Source: an uncultured bacterium
GTDB lineage: Bacteria > Pseudomonadota > Alphaproteobacteria > SP197
Length of the DNA stretch: 20,716 bases
Direction of reading: 5' to 3'
Assembly (NCBI GenBank): GCA_938014945.1
Contig: CALLQH010000032.1
Location: 1-20,716, forward strand
Under the pieces are notes generated by a model. It saw only the letters and a program-made list of their open reading frames with translations. It was not told the origin of the DNA and ran no database searches. A program made the translations under genes and the position numbers. Shown one piece after another: positions 13,735 to 20,716 of the stretch. Position 1 is the stretch's first letter, and every line of letters begins with the position of its first letter.

Positions 13735-15621
13735 CTAGCCAAGGTGCGCCTGCCGCCAGTGTTCGAACATGGCGATGGCCCACAGCGCGTTGGCGTGATG
13801 CCAGCCGCCCGACTGGTGCTGGTCCCACAGCGTCTTCACCGCCGCGCCCGATAGCAGGCCCGTCTGATCGAGGCGCACCGGATCGAGCAGATGCGCGGTC
13901 CAGTCCTTCAGCGGCCCGCGCAGCCAGTCGCCCACCGGCGGGGAGAAACCCTGCTTGGGCCGGTGGGTCAGCGCGCGCGGCACATGACGGTCGAGCAGGC
14001 GACGCAGGGGCAGCTTGCCGGTGCCGTCCGCCATCAGCATCGCCCGCGGCAGGCGGAAGGCGAATTCCGCGATGCGGTGATCGAGCAGCGGCGCCCGCAC
14101 CTCCAGCGAGACGGCCATGGAGGCCCGGTCGACCTTGGTCAGGATGTCGTCAGGCAGGAAGCCCGCGCCGTCCATCACCTGCATGCGCGCCAGCGGATCG
14201 GCAAGGTCGCCGGCCAGGGTCGCGTCCCAGATAAGACCGCGCGGCTCCCTGCCCCGCCGCGCGATGCGGGCCGGCTGCCTGCAGGCGCTGATCGTGCGCC
14301 GGTAGAGATCGTCGCTGCCCGTGGCGTCCACCATGGCGCCGTAATGATGCAGCTTGCGTCCCAGGTCGCCGCCGACCGGGGCACGCCGCAGGACCGCGGC
14401 ACCCAGGCTGCGCACGGTGCGCGGCCAGGGGCGCAGCCGCGACCAGGTGTCGAGCACCCAGGGATAACGGGAGTAACCGGCAAAGAGTTCGTCGCCGCCG
14501 TCGCCGCCGATCGCCACGGTCACCTCCTCGCGCGCCATGCGGCTGACGAGGAATGTCGGGATCATGGAGGCATCCGCAAAGGGTTCGTCGAAGTGGCCGG
14601 CCACGGTCTCGGCCATTTCCGGCACGCCGGCGGGGTCGACCCGCAGCTCGCGGTGGTCCAGGCCCAGATGATCGGCGACGGCACGGGCATGGGGCCCCTC
14701 GTCCCAGCCTGCCTCATCGAAGGCGATGGTGAAGCTCTTCACCGGGCGGTCGCTCTGCTGCGCCATCAGCGCGGCGATCAGCGAGGAATCGATGCCGCCC
14801 GAAACGAAAATCCCGAGCGGCACGTCGGCGATCATGCGCTCCCCCACGGCGGTGCGCAGCAGGGCTTCGAGCGCCTCGTCGGCTTCGGCCGCATCGCCCT
14901 CGAAGGGATCCTCGGCGCCGTCGATGGCGATCTCGCGCAGCTCCCAGTAGCGCTGCTCCTCGGCCCGGTCGTGGGCGGAGAAGACCAGCGCCGTTCCCGG
15001 TTCCAGCTTGTGCACGCCCTGCAGCATGGTGCGCGGCGCGGGCACGGCGCCGTGGCGCAGGTAGAGCACCAGGGCATCCTCGTCGATGCGCCGTGGCGTG
15101 GTTTCCAGCGTCATCAGGGCAGTGAGTTCGGAGGCGAAGGCAAGACGCCCGCCGACACTCGTCCAGTAGAGCGGCTTCTTGCCCAGGCGGTCGCGCACCA
15201 GGGAAAGTTCGCGCCGCTCCTGGTCCCACAGGGCGATGGCGAACATGCCGGCGGCCCGCTCCAGCGCACCCGCCAGGCCGAAGGTCGCGATGGCGCCGAG
15301 CAGGATTTCGGTGTCGGAATGGCCGCGCGGGTGAAAGCCCGCTTGCGCCAGTTCGGCCGCCATCTCCAGGTGGTTGTAGATCTCGCCGTTGTAGACGATG
15401 GCGAAACGGCCGTCGGGCGAGAACATCGGCTGATGGCCCGCGGCGCTGAGGTCAATGATGGAAAGGCGGCGGTGGCCCAGAGTGGCGATACCGTCGCTCC
15501 ACAGGCCCGCGTCGTCGGGCCCGCGGTGGGCCAGCCGCTCGCACATGCCCTGCACGCCCGCCCGCGCTGTTTCGGGCGCGGTGCGGCCGTTCCAGTCAAC
15601 GATGCCGGCCAGGCCGCACAT
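13735..15621 (-). CDS. asnB: Glutamine-dependent amidotransferase, asparagine synthase family (copy 2)
   Basis: 628 residues. The glutaminase domain begins MCGLAGIVDW with nucleophile Cys2; GHRRLSIIDLS, VYNGEIYNH (77-84) and HSDTE follow. The synthetase domain has the PP-loop VSGGIDSS (273-280), VAIGGDGGDELFAGY and the C-terminal HRPKQGFSPPVGDW. Domain order and length match copy 1 at 4373-6265, but many residues differ, so this is an older paralogue and not a recent duplicate. All catalytic landmarks are present. In this context amidation of a carboxyl-bearing sugar is more likely than asparagine supply (inference). It is the last gene of the right-hand minus-strand unit, 27 nt after the upstream glycosyltransferase gene. 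No clear Shine-Dalgarno precedes the start. Confidence 0.92.
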   Translation of the reverse strand: MCGLAGIVDWNGRTAPETARAGVQGMCERLAHRGPDDAGLWSDGIATLGHRRLSIIDLSAAGHQPMFSPDGRFAIVYNGEIYNHLEMAAELAQAGFHPRGHSDTEILLGAIATFGLAGALERAAGMFAIALWDQERRELSLVRDRLGKKPLYWTSVGGRLAFASELTALMTLETTPRRIDEDALVLYLRHGAVPAPRTMLQGVHKLEPGTALVFSAHDRAEEQRYWELREIAIDGAEDPFEGDAAEADEALEALLRTAVGERMIADVPLGIFVSGGIDSSLIAALMAQQSDRPVKSFTIAFDEAGWDEGPHARAVADHLGLDHRELRVDPAGVPEMAETVAGHFDEPFADASMIPTFLVSRMAREEVTVAIGGDGGDELFAGYSRYPWVLDTWSRLRPWPRTVRSLGAAVLRRAPVGGDLGRKLHHYGAMVDATGSDDLYRRTISACRQPARIARRGREPRGLIWDATLAGDLADPLARMQVMDGAGFLPDDILTKVDRASMAVSLEVRAPLLDHRIAEFAFRLPRAMLMADGTGKLPLRRLLDRHVPRALTHRPKQGFSPPVGDWLRGPLKDWTAHLLDPVRLDQTGLLSGAAVKTLWDQHQSGGWHHANALWAIAMFEHWRQAHLG

Positions 15622-15648
15622 GTTCGTTTTCGGTTGGGGTTATGCCGC

Positions 15649-16665
15649 TCACCAGGGCAGACGGTTGGCGATCTCGGCCATGAGGTCGCGGCGGCCCCTG
15701 CGGGCGGCGATGATCTCCTCGCGGCGCGCCAGCAACTCGTCGAAGAGGTCGAGGTAACTTGCGGCCATGCGCCCGGTCATGTGCCGGTAACCCGCCATCG
15801 CCGCCTTGTGTTCCTCGTAGTGCTGCATCATGCGGCCGAGCGCATGGTGGAAGTTCTGCGGGTCGCTGAAGGATTCACCGAAGCCCCGGCAGTATTCCGG
15901 CAGGGCGCCCGATTCCCGGTAGAGCAGCGGCAGCCCGGTCAGCGCCCCCTCGATGTGGTGCATGCCCGCCGGCTCGTTCATCGAGGCGGTGATGTAGACG
16001 TGGTGGCTGGCGAGTTCGGCGGCCAGCTCCTCGCCGTCGAGCGGGGCGACGATACGGGTCGCCTTGAAATGCACGTCTTTCGGAATGTTGCCGACATAGG
16101 TGAAGGCCAGACGGTTTTTCCAGGTCGGCGTGGCGATCAGGCGGTCGATCTCCTCGTAGACGTCGAAGCCCTTCAGCCGGTTGCCGCCCCAGTGGTGGGT
16201 GACGAGCTTCAGCGGCCCCTTGCGGTCCCAGGGCACGTTGGCCTCGGCGCGGAAAAGGTCCGGATCGCCGCCGTTGAGCACCACGGACCATTCGCCGTGG
16301 CGCCACAGGTCCAGGTCCTTCAGCCAGCTTGCGATGAAGACCGTGTGGTCGGCGGCATAGTTCGCCAGGCGCAGGCGGCGGTTCATATTCTTCGTGCCCT
16401 TGCGCTCGTCGCATTCGTTGATGCGGTGGACGACGATGGCGTTAGGGTTGCGCCTGCGGTAACGCAGGATCGCCCCGGCGGCGAAGCTCACCTGCGGGCT
16501 GCGGCTGCGCGGATCGGTCAGCACGATGATGTCGATGTCGGGGTCGGCGAGGTCGAAGACGACCTTGTCGCCGCGCGCCTCCAGCGCCTTGGTCAGCGCC
16601 TTGGCAAAACGGTTGCCGCCGCCCCAGGGGCCGTCCTGGACGTGGTAGCCGATCGCAACCTTCAT
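15649..16665 (-). CDS. GT4-like glycosyltransferase
   Basis: 338 residues. The N-terminus (MKVAIGYHVQDGPWGGGNRF) has a Gly-rich loop as in GT-B enzymes. HRINECDERKGTKNMN resembles a group of small surface-glycan glycosyltransferases. VLNGGDPDLFRA precedes the donor domain (KLVTHHWGGNRLKGFDVYEE). E-x7-E is intact in EPAGMHHIE (E231, E239), followed by GALTGLPLLYRESGALPEY. This fits a retaining transferase using a nucleotide sugar. GAAGG lies about 8 nt upstream of the ATG at 16665. It starts 10 nt after the stop of another glycosyltransferase gene, in the same unit. Donor and acceptor are unknown. Confidence 0.87.
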   Translation of the reverse strand: MKVAIGYHVQDGPWGGGNRFAKALTKALEARGDKVVFDLADPDIDIIVLTDPRSRSPQVSFAAGAILRYRRRNPNAIVVHRINECDERKGTKNMNRRLRLANYAADHTVFIASWLKDLDLWRHGEWSVVLNGGDPDLFRAEANVPWDRKGPLKLVTHHWGGNRLKGFDVYEEIDRLIATPTWKNRLAFTYVGNIPKDVHFKATRIVAPLDGEELAAELASHHVYITASMNEPAGMHHIEGALTGLPLLYRESGALPEYCRGFGESFSDPQNFHHALGRMMQHYEEHKAAMAGYRHMTGRMAASYLDLFDELLARREEIIAARRGRRDLMAEIANRLPW

Positions 16666-16675
16666 GGAGAAACCT

Positions 16676-17857
16676 TCAACGGCGCTCGATGCCCGGGGCC
16701 AGGCAGACGAGATCCTCGAGTGCCGCGTCCATGATCTCCAGCCGGTGATGCTGCAGCGTCACGGCGCGCGCGTTCTCTCCCATCTGTCGGGCCTGCTCGG
16801 GATTCTCGAGCAGGTGGTTGATTGCCGCGGCCATGGCCTGGGGATCGGCGGGCGGCACCAGGCGGGCGTGTTCGCCGTCGACATAAAGCCCCGGCGACCA
16901 CAGGCCGCGGATGTCGGACAGCACCACCGGGCGGCCGCAGGCCATGGCCTGCAGACAGACGCTGTAGCCGGTGGGCTGGAAGACATCCTTCAGGGTGACG
17001 ACGACGACGGAGGCCTGGCGGTAGAGCCGGCGCAGGCCGACATCGTCGAGCGGACTGTTGAAGTAGTGGCCGGCCATCACTGTCACGTTGGAGCGATCGG
17101 CAGGCACCTCCACAGGCAGGCGCGTGACGATGTGGACCGGCGCGCGCACGGGTGCGGCGACCAGGGTGGCGAAATCGCGGCTGGGGTCCGATCCCACCGA
17201 CAGCACGAAGGGTTTCTCGGGCGGGGCCTCCTCGCCCGGTTTCCAGAACTCCGTATCGATACCGAAGGGAAAGATGCTGGTGCGCGCGGGATCAAGACCG
17301 TAACGCGCGATTGCCTGTTCGCGGTCGGCGGGGCCGAAGAAGCCGATGTGGTCGAGGCCGGCGAGCGAGCGCCAGATGCGGCTGTAGCCGATATGCCGGC
17401 CGAACCAGGGCAGCCGCGCCTCGATGTCGGAGAGGCCGTGGAACAGGCCGATGGTGAAGGGCCGCACCAGGATGGGCTTCAGCGTGCGGCCCATGGTCAG
17501 GCTGAAGTGGTCGGTGAACGACACCATGACCTGGGAGCGGAACCAGTGGGCCGCACGCTCCTCGAGCACGGCGTCGCGCTCGGAGAAACCGGTCATGCGT
17601 GCCCACAGACGCTCGCGCCCGGTGCTGATGGCGCCGCGGATGCCGGGATAGGGCCGGTCGGTGCGCTGGAAACGGGCGTCGTAGCCCTTCTCCACCAGGC
17701 CCAGGAAGCCATAGAAGAAATCGCGCGGCGCACGGCCGGCGGCCATTTCGTCCAGGCGATGGTCGAAGTCGCCCTTCGACATGAGCTGGATCGCGGCGGC
17801 ACCGCGGCCGAGCCGATCTCTTGCCCCTGCGGGCACATGCTGGTGCTGATCGGTCAT
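16676..17857 (-). CDS. Divergent GT4-like glycosyltransferase lacking the E-x7-E pair
   Basis: 393 residues, GT-B-like. The first 100 residues (DFFYGFLGLVEKGYDARF and on) are followed by KPILVRPFTIGLFHGLSD, an acceptor-domain segment. The donor domain begins near FVLSVGSDPSRDFATL (217-232) and ends with the block FQPTGYSVCLQAMACGRPVV (293-312). In classic GT4 enzymes this block reads E-x7-E; here the positions hold P295 and Q303. AMACGRPVVLSDIRGL and ARLVPPADPQAMAAAI are otherwise typical. The enzyme is either a subfamily with altered nucleotide-ribose contacts or inactive. The start overlaps the upstream SDR stop by 4 nt (ATGA), and the downstream glycosyltransferase starts 10 nt after its stop. 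Confidence 0.82.
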   Translation of the reverse strand: MTDQHQHVPAGARDRLGRGAAAIQLMSKGDFDHRLDEMAAGRAPRDFFYGFLGLVEKGYDARFQRTDRPYPGIRGAISTGRERLWARMTGFSERDAVLEERAAHWFRSQVMVSFTDHFSLTMGRTLKPILVRPFTIGLFHGLSDIEARLPWFGRHIGYSRIWRSLAGLDHIGFFGPADREQAIARYGLDPARTSIFPFGIDTEFWKPGEEAPPEKPFVLSVGSDPSRDFATLVAAPVRAPVHIVTRLPVEVPADRSNVTVMAGHYFNSPLDDVGLRRLYRQASVVVVTLKDVFQPTGYSVCLQAMACGRPVVLSDIRGLWSPGLYVDGEHARLVPPADPQAMAAAINHLLENPEQARQMGENARAVTLQHHRLEIMDAALEDLVCLAPGIERR

Positions 17858-18831
17858 GAAAATTCGCTGCGGTACCAGGCGATCATGCGCCCCAAACCCT
17901 CTTCAAGCGAGACCTTCGGTGCGAAGTCCGGCAGGGCGTGAAACAGGCGCGTCGGATCGCTGCTCTTGACGAAGCGGCCCTCGGGTCTGGTGGTGTCGCA
18001 GACCAGTTCGGGCGAACGGCCCGCCAGGCGGCAGAGCATGGTGACCAGCTCGCGCACGCTCACCGTCTCGGCAAGGCCGATGTTGACCGGCCCGTCGGTC
18101 CAGCCCGCGGCCACCAGCCCCGCCATGATCGCTGCGCAGTCGCTGGCGTGCAGATAGGTGCGGCGCTGCTCGCCCGAGCCCCAGATGACCACGGGATCGG
18201 CTCCCGACATCACCTTGTGGGTCAGCATCGGGATCGCCTGGCTGGATTCGCCGACCCAGGCGTAACGCTCGCCGTAGATGTTGAAGGGCCGCACGATGGT
18301 GAGGCCGATGCCGCTCTGGGCCGCCAGCAGCAGCGCCTTCTGCTCCAGGAAACGCTTGGCCCAGCCGTAGCCCAGGTTGGCCCGCTCCGGCTCGCCGTCG
18401 AACAGCGGCAGTTCGCCCACGGTGTCGGGGCCGTCGTCGCGGTGGACGCAGGACGAAGAGGTGACCAGCAGATGGCGCGGCGCCAGGCGCGCCACGGCAC
18501 CCAGCACGTTGTTCGTGATCGCCTCGTTGTGCGCCAGGATCTCCATGTGCCGCCCGGCGCCATGGCCCACGCCATAGGCGCGGCTTGCGAGATGAAACAC
18601 GACATCGGCGCCCTCCAGCGCGGCGAGCGCACTGCCGGGCTGCTCCAGGTCGGCCTCGCGGATGGTGATGGCCGCGCCGTGATGGGCAAGATTGGCGCGC
18701 CGGCCCTTGGAGAAATCGTCGACCACGATCACCCCGGCGCCGCGCGCGACCAGATCGTCCACCAGGAACGATCCGATCAACCCGCCGCCGCCGGTGATGG
18801 CGCAGGTGGTGTGGGAGAGGTCGATGCTCAT
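17854..18831 (-). CDS. NAD(P)-dependent epimerase/reductase of the GDP-L-fucose synthase type, variant active site
   Basis: 325 residues, extended SDR. The cofactor loop is GGGGLIGS (14-21) and VVDDFSKG binds the ribose. FHLASRAYGVG, VIWGSGEQRRTYLH and the C-terminal RPEGRFVKSSDPTRL and VSLEEGLGRMIAWY recall GDP-L-fucose synthase (Fcl/WcaG). That enzyme converts GDP-4-keto-6-deoxymannose to GDP-L-fucose. Catalytic residues align at a constant offset of 19 to the E. coli enzyme (S107, C109, Y136, K140), giving S126, C128, Y155 and K159. The epimerisation base H179 falls on Q198, so a full 3,5-epimerase function is doubtful. It may act as a 4-reductase or on another nucleotide sugar. It could use the product of the dehydratase at 10125-11093. 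Both ends have 4-nt overlaps with neighbours. Confidence 0.82.
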   Translation of the reverse strand: MSIDLSHTTCAITGGGGLIGSFLVDDLVARGAGVIVVDDFSKGRRANLAHHGAAITIREADLEQPGSALAALEGADVVFHLASRAYGVGHGAGRHMEILAHNEAITNNVLGAVARLAPRHLLVTSSSCVHRDDGPDTVGELPLFDGEPERANLGYGWAKRFLEQKALLLAAQSGIGLTIVRPFNIYGERYAWVGESSQAIPMLTHKVMSGADPVVIWGSGEQRRTYLHASDCAAIMAGLVAAGWTDGPVNIGLAETVSVRELVTMLCRLAGRSPELVCDTTRPEGRFVKSSDPTRLFHALPDFAPKVSLEEGLGRMIAWYRSEFS

Positions 18832-19760
18832 GCGGGAAGCTCGTTGGTGTCGCGGCGCGGCAGGGCCAGAGGATCATCGGAGTCCAGGTCCGCCACGCCC
18901 GGAGCGATGGTGACCGCCATGGTGCAGCCCAGACGGCGTGCGGTTTCACGCACCCGAGCGTCCTGTGCACCATGGGGATAACACAGCGACCAGCCCGAGG
19001 CGCAATCGACGCCTGCAGCCTGCAGGAAGTCCAGGGCGTGGGTGAGGTCGTCCTCCAGCGTCGCGTCATCGAGCAAAGGCAGGCGCATGTGCCGCGTGCC
19101 GTGGCTGCCGAATGTCATCCCCGCATCCATCATCGATGTCATGTCGGCGTGATCGAGATAGAGCGTATCTGCGAACGCCGCTTCGTCGGCGCTGACGTGT
19201 CGCTGAAACAGGCAGTCGGTCAGCATATCACGCAGGCCGGGCTGCACTCCCTGCTGCAGCACACGTTTGACATACATGGTCTCCGCATCGTCCCAGCGTC
19301 CGGGGTGATGCCATTCTGCTTCAAGTTCCGCCAGCGAGGGGGTTGCCTCGTCGCGATGTTCTTCGATCAGGCGATCGAGTTCTTGGCGCAGGCTGATCCG
19401 GTCCGCGCAGACAGCCAGGACGAACTGGATCTTGTTGACCTCGAGCAACCGGCGTTCCGCAACCGCCGCGGCAGCCGGATAGAAGACGCCGGTCATGCCG
19501 CGCCGCGCCAGCGCCGGGGCGGCGACCGTGGCATGGTCACGGTAGCCGTCGTCGAAGGTCAGCAGGCAGGCATCCTGCGGCAGCGACGCGACACCCGACA
19601 TTGCCGCCATGACCTGGGGCAGACCAACCACGGCGTAGTGCGCGGCGATATGGTCGAGCTGGCGTTCGAAACGCGCCGCATCGAGTGCGGCGAGCCGGGG
19701 AAACGGGCTTGTCGCCAGGTCGCGCACGTAGTGGTAGGTGACGATGGTCAGGCGGCTCAT
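18828..19760 (-). CDS. NodB-type polysaccharide deacetylase (carbohydrate esterase 4)
   Basis: 310 residues. LTFDDGY (67-73) is NodB motif 1, with D70 as the likely base and D71 as metal ligand. SHGTRH (219-224) is motif 2, with metal ligands H220 and H224. Motif 3 is represented by CYPHGA (260-265). An inserted helical region (about 105-200) separates the motifs. No signal peptide or transmembrane segment is visible at MSRLTIVTYHY, so it should act in the cytoplasm on a nucleotide- or lipid-linked sugar, removing an N- or O-acetyl group. The family also includes non-acetyl amidases. The start and stop each overlap their neighbour by 4 nt, placing it firmly within the unit. Confidence 0.88.
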   Translation of the reverse strand: MSRLTIVTYHYVRDLATSPFPRLAALDAARFERQLDHIAAHYAVVGLPQVMAAMSGVASLPQDACLLTFDDGYRDHATVAAPALARRGMTGVFYPAAAAVAERRLLEVNKIQFVLAVCADRISLRQELDRLIEEHRDEATPSLAELEAEWHHPGRWDDAETMYVKRVLQQGVQPGLRDMLTDCLFQRHVSADEAAFADTLYLDHADMTSMMDAGMTFGSHGTRHMRLPLLDDATLEDDLTHALDFLQAAGVDCASGWSLCYPHGAQDARVRETARRLGCTMAVTIAPGVADLDSDDPLALPRRDTNELPA

Positions 19761-20593
19761 GTCTGATGCCAGCGCTCACCCATGACGGCGTAGATCCCCG
19801 CAAACTCGCGCTCGATCGTGGCGGCTTCGTCAGCTGTGATGATCTCACGCCACTGGCCGAGCGAACTCCTGAAGATGGGTTTGGCGAGCGACTGCAGGGT
19901 CAGGTTGTCGCGCCCGGTGACCTGATGGACGAGGGAGCGCTCGGCGCGCGTGCTGTCGAGATCGATCTCGGCACATCGCGGATCCCAAGCTTCGCCGATA
20001 TAGGAAAGAACGCGTCGCATCGCACTTTCCGTATCCTCGATCAGCTCGCTGTAGTCGATCATGGTGAATGCCGGATCATCTCCGCCCAGGCGGTCGACCA
20101 GCGGGTCATAGGCACGGTGACAGGCGGTGAGAAACTCCTCCAGTGCATTGCCGCGCCGGGCTTTCCAGCTGGCGAAGGTGTCGCGGAAGTCCCGCGTGCA
20201 CAGCACGAAACGCGCATCCTTCCAAGTCTGGTGGATGCGCGCGATGTGCGAAACATTGCCAGGGGTCTTTTCCACCCAGCGCGGTTTCCCCGATGCAAGC
20301 CGGGCATGTTCCAGCACGATGTCGACAAACTCGCGGTTCGGGTTGGCGCGCTTCTCTGCCTTGAAGGTTTCGTAAAGGCGGTCATCGACGCCGTAGAATT
20401 CCAGCAGAAAGGCAAGCCGCTTACCTTCAGGCCGATCCCAGTGCTCGCTGACTTCCGGCTCGAACCAGTAGGTCTCGAAGCTGGCGAAAAGGTTGGGATG
20501 CTGGCCGAGCAGCACGCGCGTCAGACTAGTGCCCGACTTGAAGAGGCCGCCGACGAACACCGGCCGCTCGGCCAGGCCGTATCGTTCAACCAT
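19757..20593 (-). CDS. Sulfotransferase family protein (PAPS-dependent, copy 2)
   Basis: 278 residues. The 5'-phosphosulfate loop is GLFKSGTSLTRVLLGQHP (16-33), as in the Sulfotransfer_3 group. The 3'-phosphate site is FVLCTRDFRDTFASW (129-143), with Arg and Ser in the expected places. WVEKTPGN (106-113) is the usual block between them and includes the conserved Lys-Thr-Pro. TMIDYSELIED is a further landmark. It probably transfers sulfate from PAPS to a glycan hydroxyl or amine. It differs clearly from the plus-strand sulfotransferase at 11222-12100, so the two probably have different acceptors. AAGGAAG lies about 8 nt upstream of the ATG. The start lies 8 nt inside the preceding cytidylyltransferase-like gene. 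Confidence 0.87.
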   Translation of the reverse strand: MVERYGLAERPVFVGGLFKSGTSLTRVLLGQHPNLFASFETYWFEPEVSEHWDRPEGKRLAFLLEFYGVDDRLYETFKAEKRANPNREFVDIVLEHARLASGKPRWVEKTPGNVSHIARIHQTWKDARFVLCTRDFRDTFASWKARRGNALEEFLTACHRAYDPLVDRLGGDDPAFTMIDYSELIEDTESAMRRVLSYIGEAWDPRCAEIDLDSTRAERSLVHQVTGRDNLTLQSLAKPIFRSSLGQWREIITADEAATIEREFAGIYAVMGERWHQT

Positions 20594-20716
20594 GCCCGGC
20601 TTCCTTGCGCAGGATCAGTTCGGCGATGTCGAAGTCGAAGGGCTCGTCGATGTTGGCCACACGGCGCTCGATCGCCACGCCGGCCGTGGCCTCGCCGATG
20701 ATGGTTTCGCCCTCGA
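20586..20716 (-). CDS. 3' end of a probable acylneuraminate-type cytidylyltransferase (cut by window end)
   Basis: A minus-strand frame enters from the right edge and stops at 20586, giving 42 complete C-terminal residues. The segment RRVANIDEPFDFDIAELIL matches the usual C-terminus of CMP-sugar synthetases (NeuA/PseF type), where a conserved D-I-D-x-P-x-D-F-x-x-A-E block closes the fold. Those enzymes activate a nonulosonic acid with CTP. Only the tail is visible, so the identification rests on one motif. The stop lies 8 nt inside the sulfotransferase gene, so the two are co-transcribed and the unit continues beyond the window. Confidence 0.55.
   Translation of the reverse strand, partial: EGETIIGEATAGVAIERRVANIDEPFDFDIAELILRKEAGHG

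Noticed and set aside
13891..16734. Very long plus-strand open frame (947 codons) antisense to the second amidotransferase and a glycosyltransferase gene
   Set aside because: The translation is low-complexity (Arg, Gly, Ala, His rich) without any recognisable domain. The opposite strand holds two intact enzymes. Such shadows are expected in GC-rich DNA.

Overview
The window is high in G+C and densely coded, with strong G/C third-position bias and long antisense open frames. Genes are packed in chains with 4-nt ATGA/GTGA overlaps. This fits an alphaproteobacterium of the Rhodospirillales type, but no rRNA or other marker gene is present to confirm it. I read the window as part of a cell-surface polysaccharide (capsule, exopolysaccharide or O-antigen) locus. 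I see no tRNA, rRNA, CRISPR array, insertion sequence or gene-free stretch over 300 bases.

Layout. (1) 1-3160, plus strand: the 3' part of a NusG/RfaH-type antiterminator paralogue (cut by the window start), a winged-helix regulator, and two tandem, translationally coupled TauD/TfdA-family Fe(II)/2-oxoglutarate dioxygenases. (2) 3256-11093, minus strand: a seven-gene unit transcribed in the order GDP-mannose 4,6-dehydratase-like enzyme, GT4, GT4, methyltransferase, GT2, glutamine-dependent amidotransferase (AsnB family), GT4. (3) 11222-13730: three single genes in alternating orientation, namely a sulfotransferase (+), a methyltransferase (-) and a methyltransferase (+). The first two overlap by 40 nt at their 3' ends. 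(4) 13735-20716, minus strand: the 3' end of a probable acylneuraminate-type cytidylyltransferase (cut by the window end), a second sulfotransferase, a NodB-type deacetylase, a GDP-fucose-synthase-like SDR, two GT4-like glycosyltransferases and a second AsnB-family amidotransferase.

How they may work together (inference). The dehydratase and the fucose-synthase-like SDR could make a GDP-6-deoxyhexose, and the cytidylyltransferase remnant suggests a CMP-activated nonulosonic acid. Six glycosyltransferases could build a repeat unit. Two sulfotransferases, three methyltransferases, two amidotransferases and a deacetylase could decorate it with sulfate, methyl, amide and free amino or hydroxyl groups. 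The two regulators at the left edge may control the locus. No initiating sugar-phosphate transferase, flippase, polymerase or ABC exporter is visible, so assembly and export must be encoded elsewhere.

The most notable features are the number of decoration enzymes, duplicated AsnB-type, sulfotransferase and TauD-type genes, and diagnostic residue changes. The fucose-synthase-like enzyme has Gln at the position of the epimerisation His. The dehydratase has Asp in place of the catalytic Glu. One GT4-like protein lacks the E-x7-E pair.
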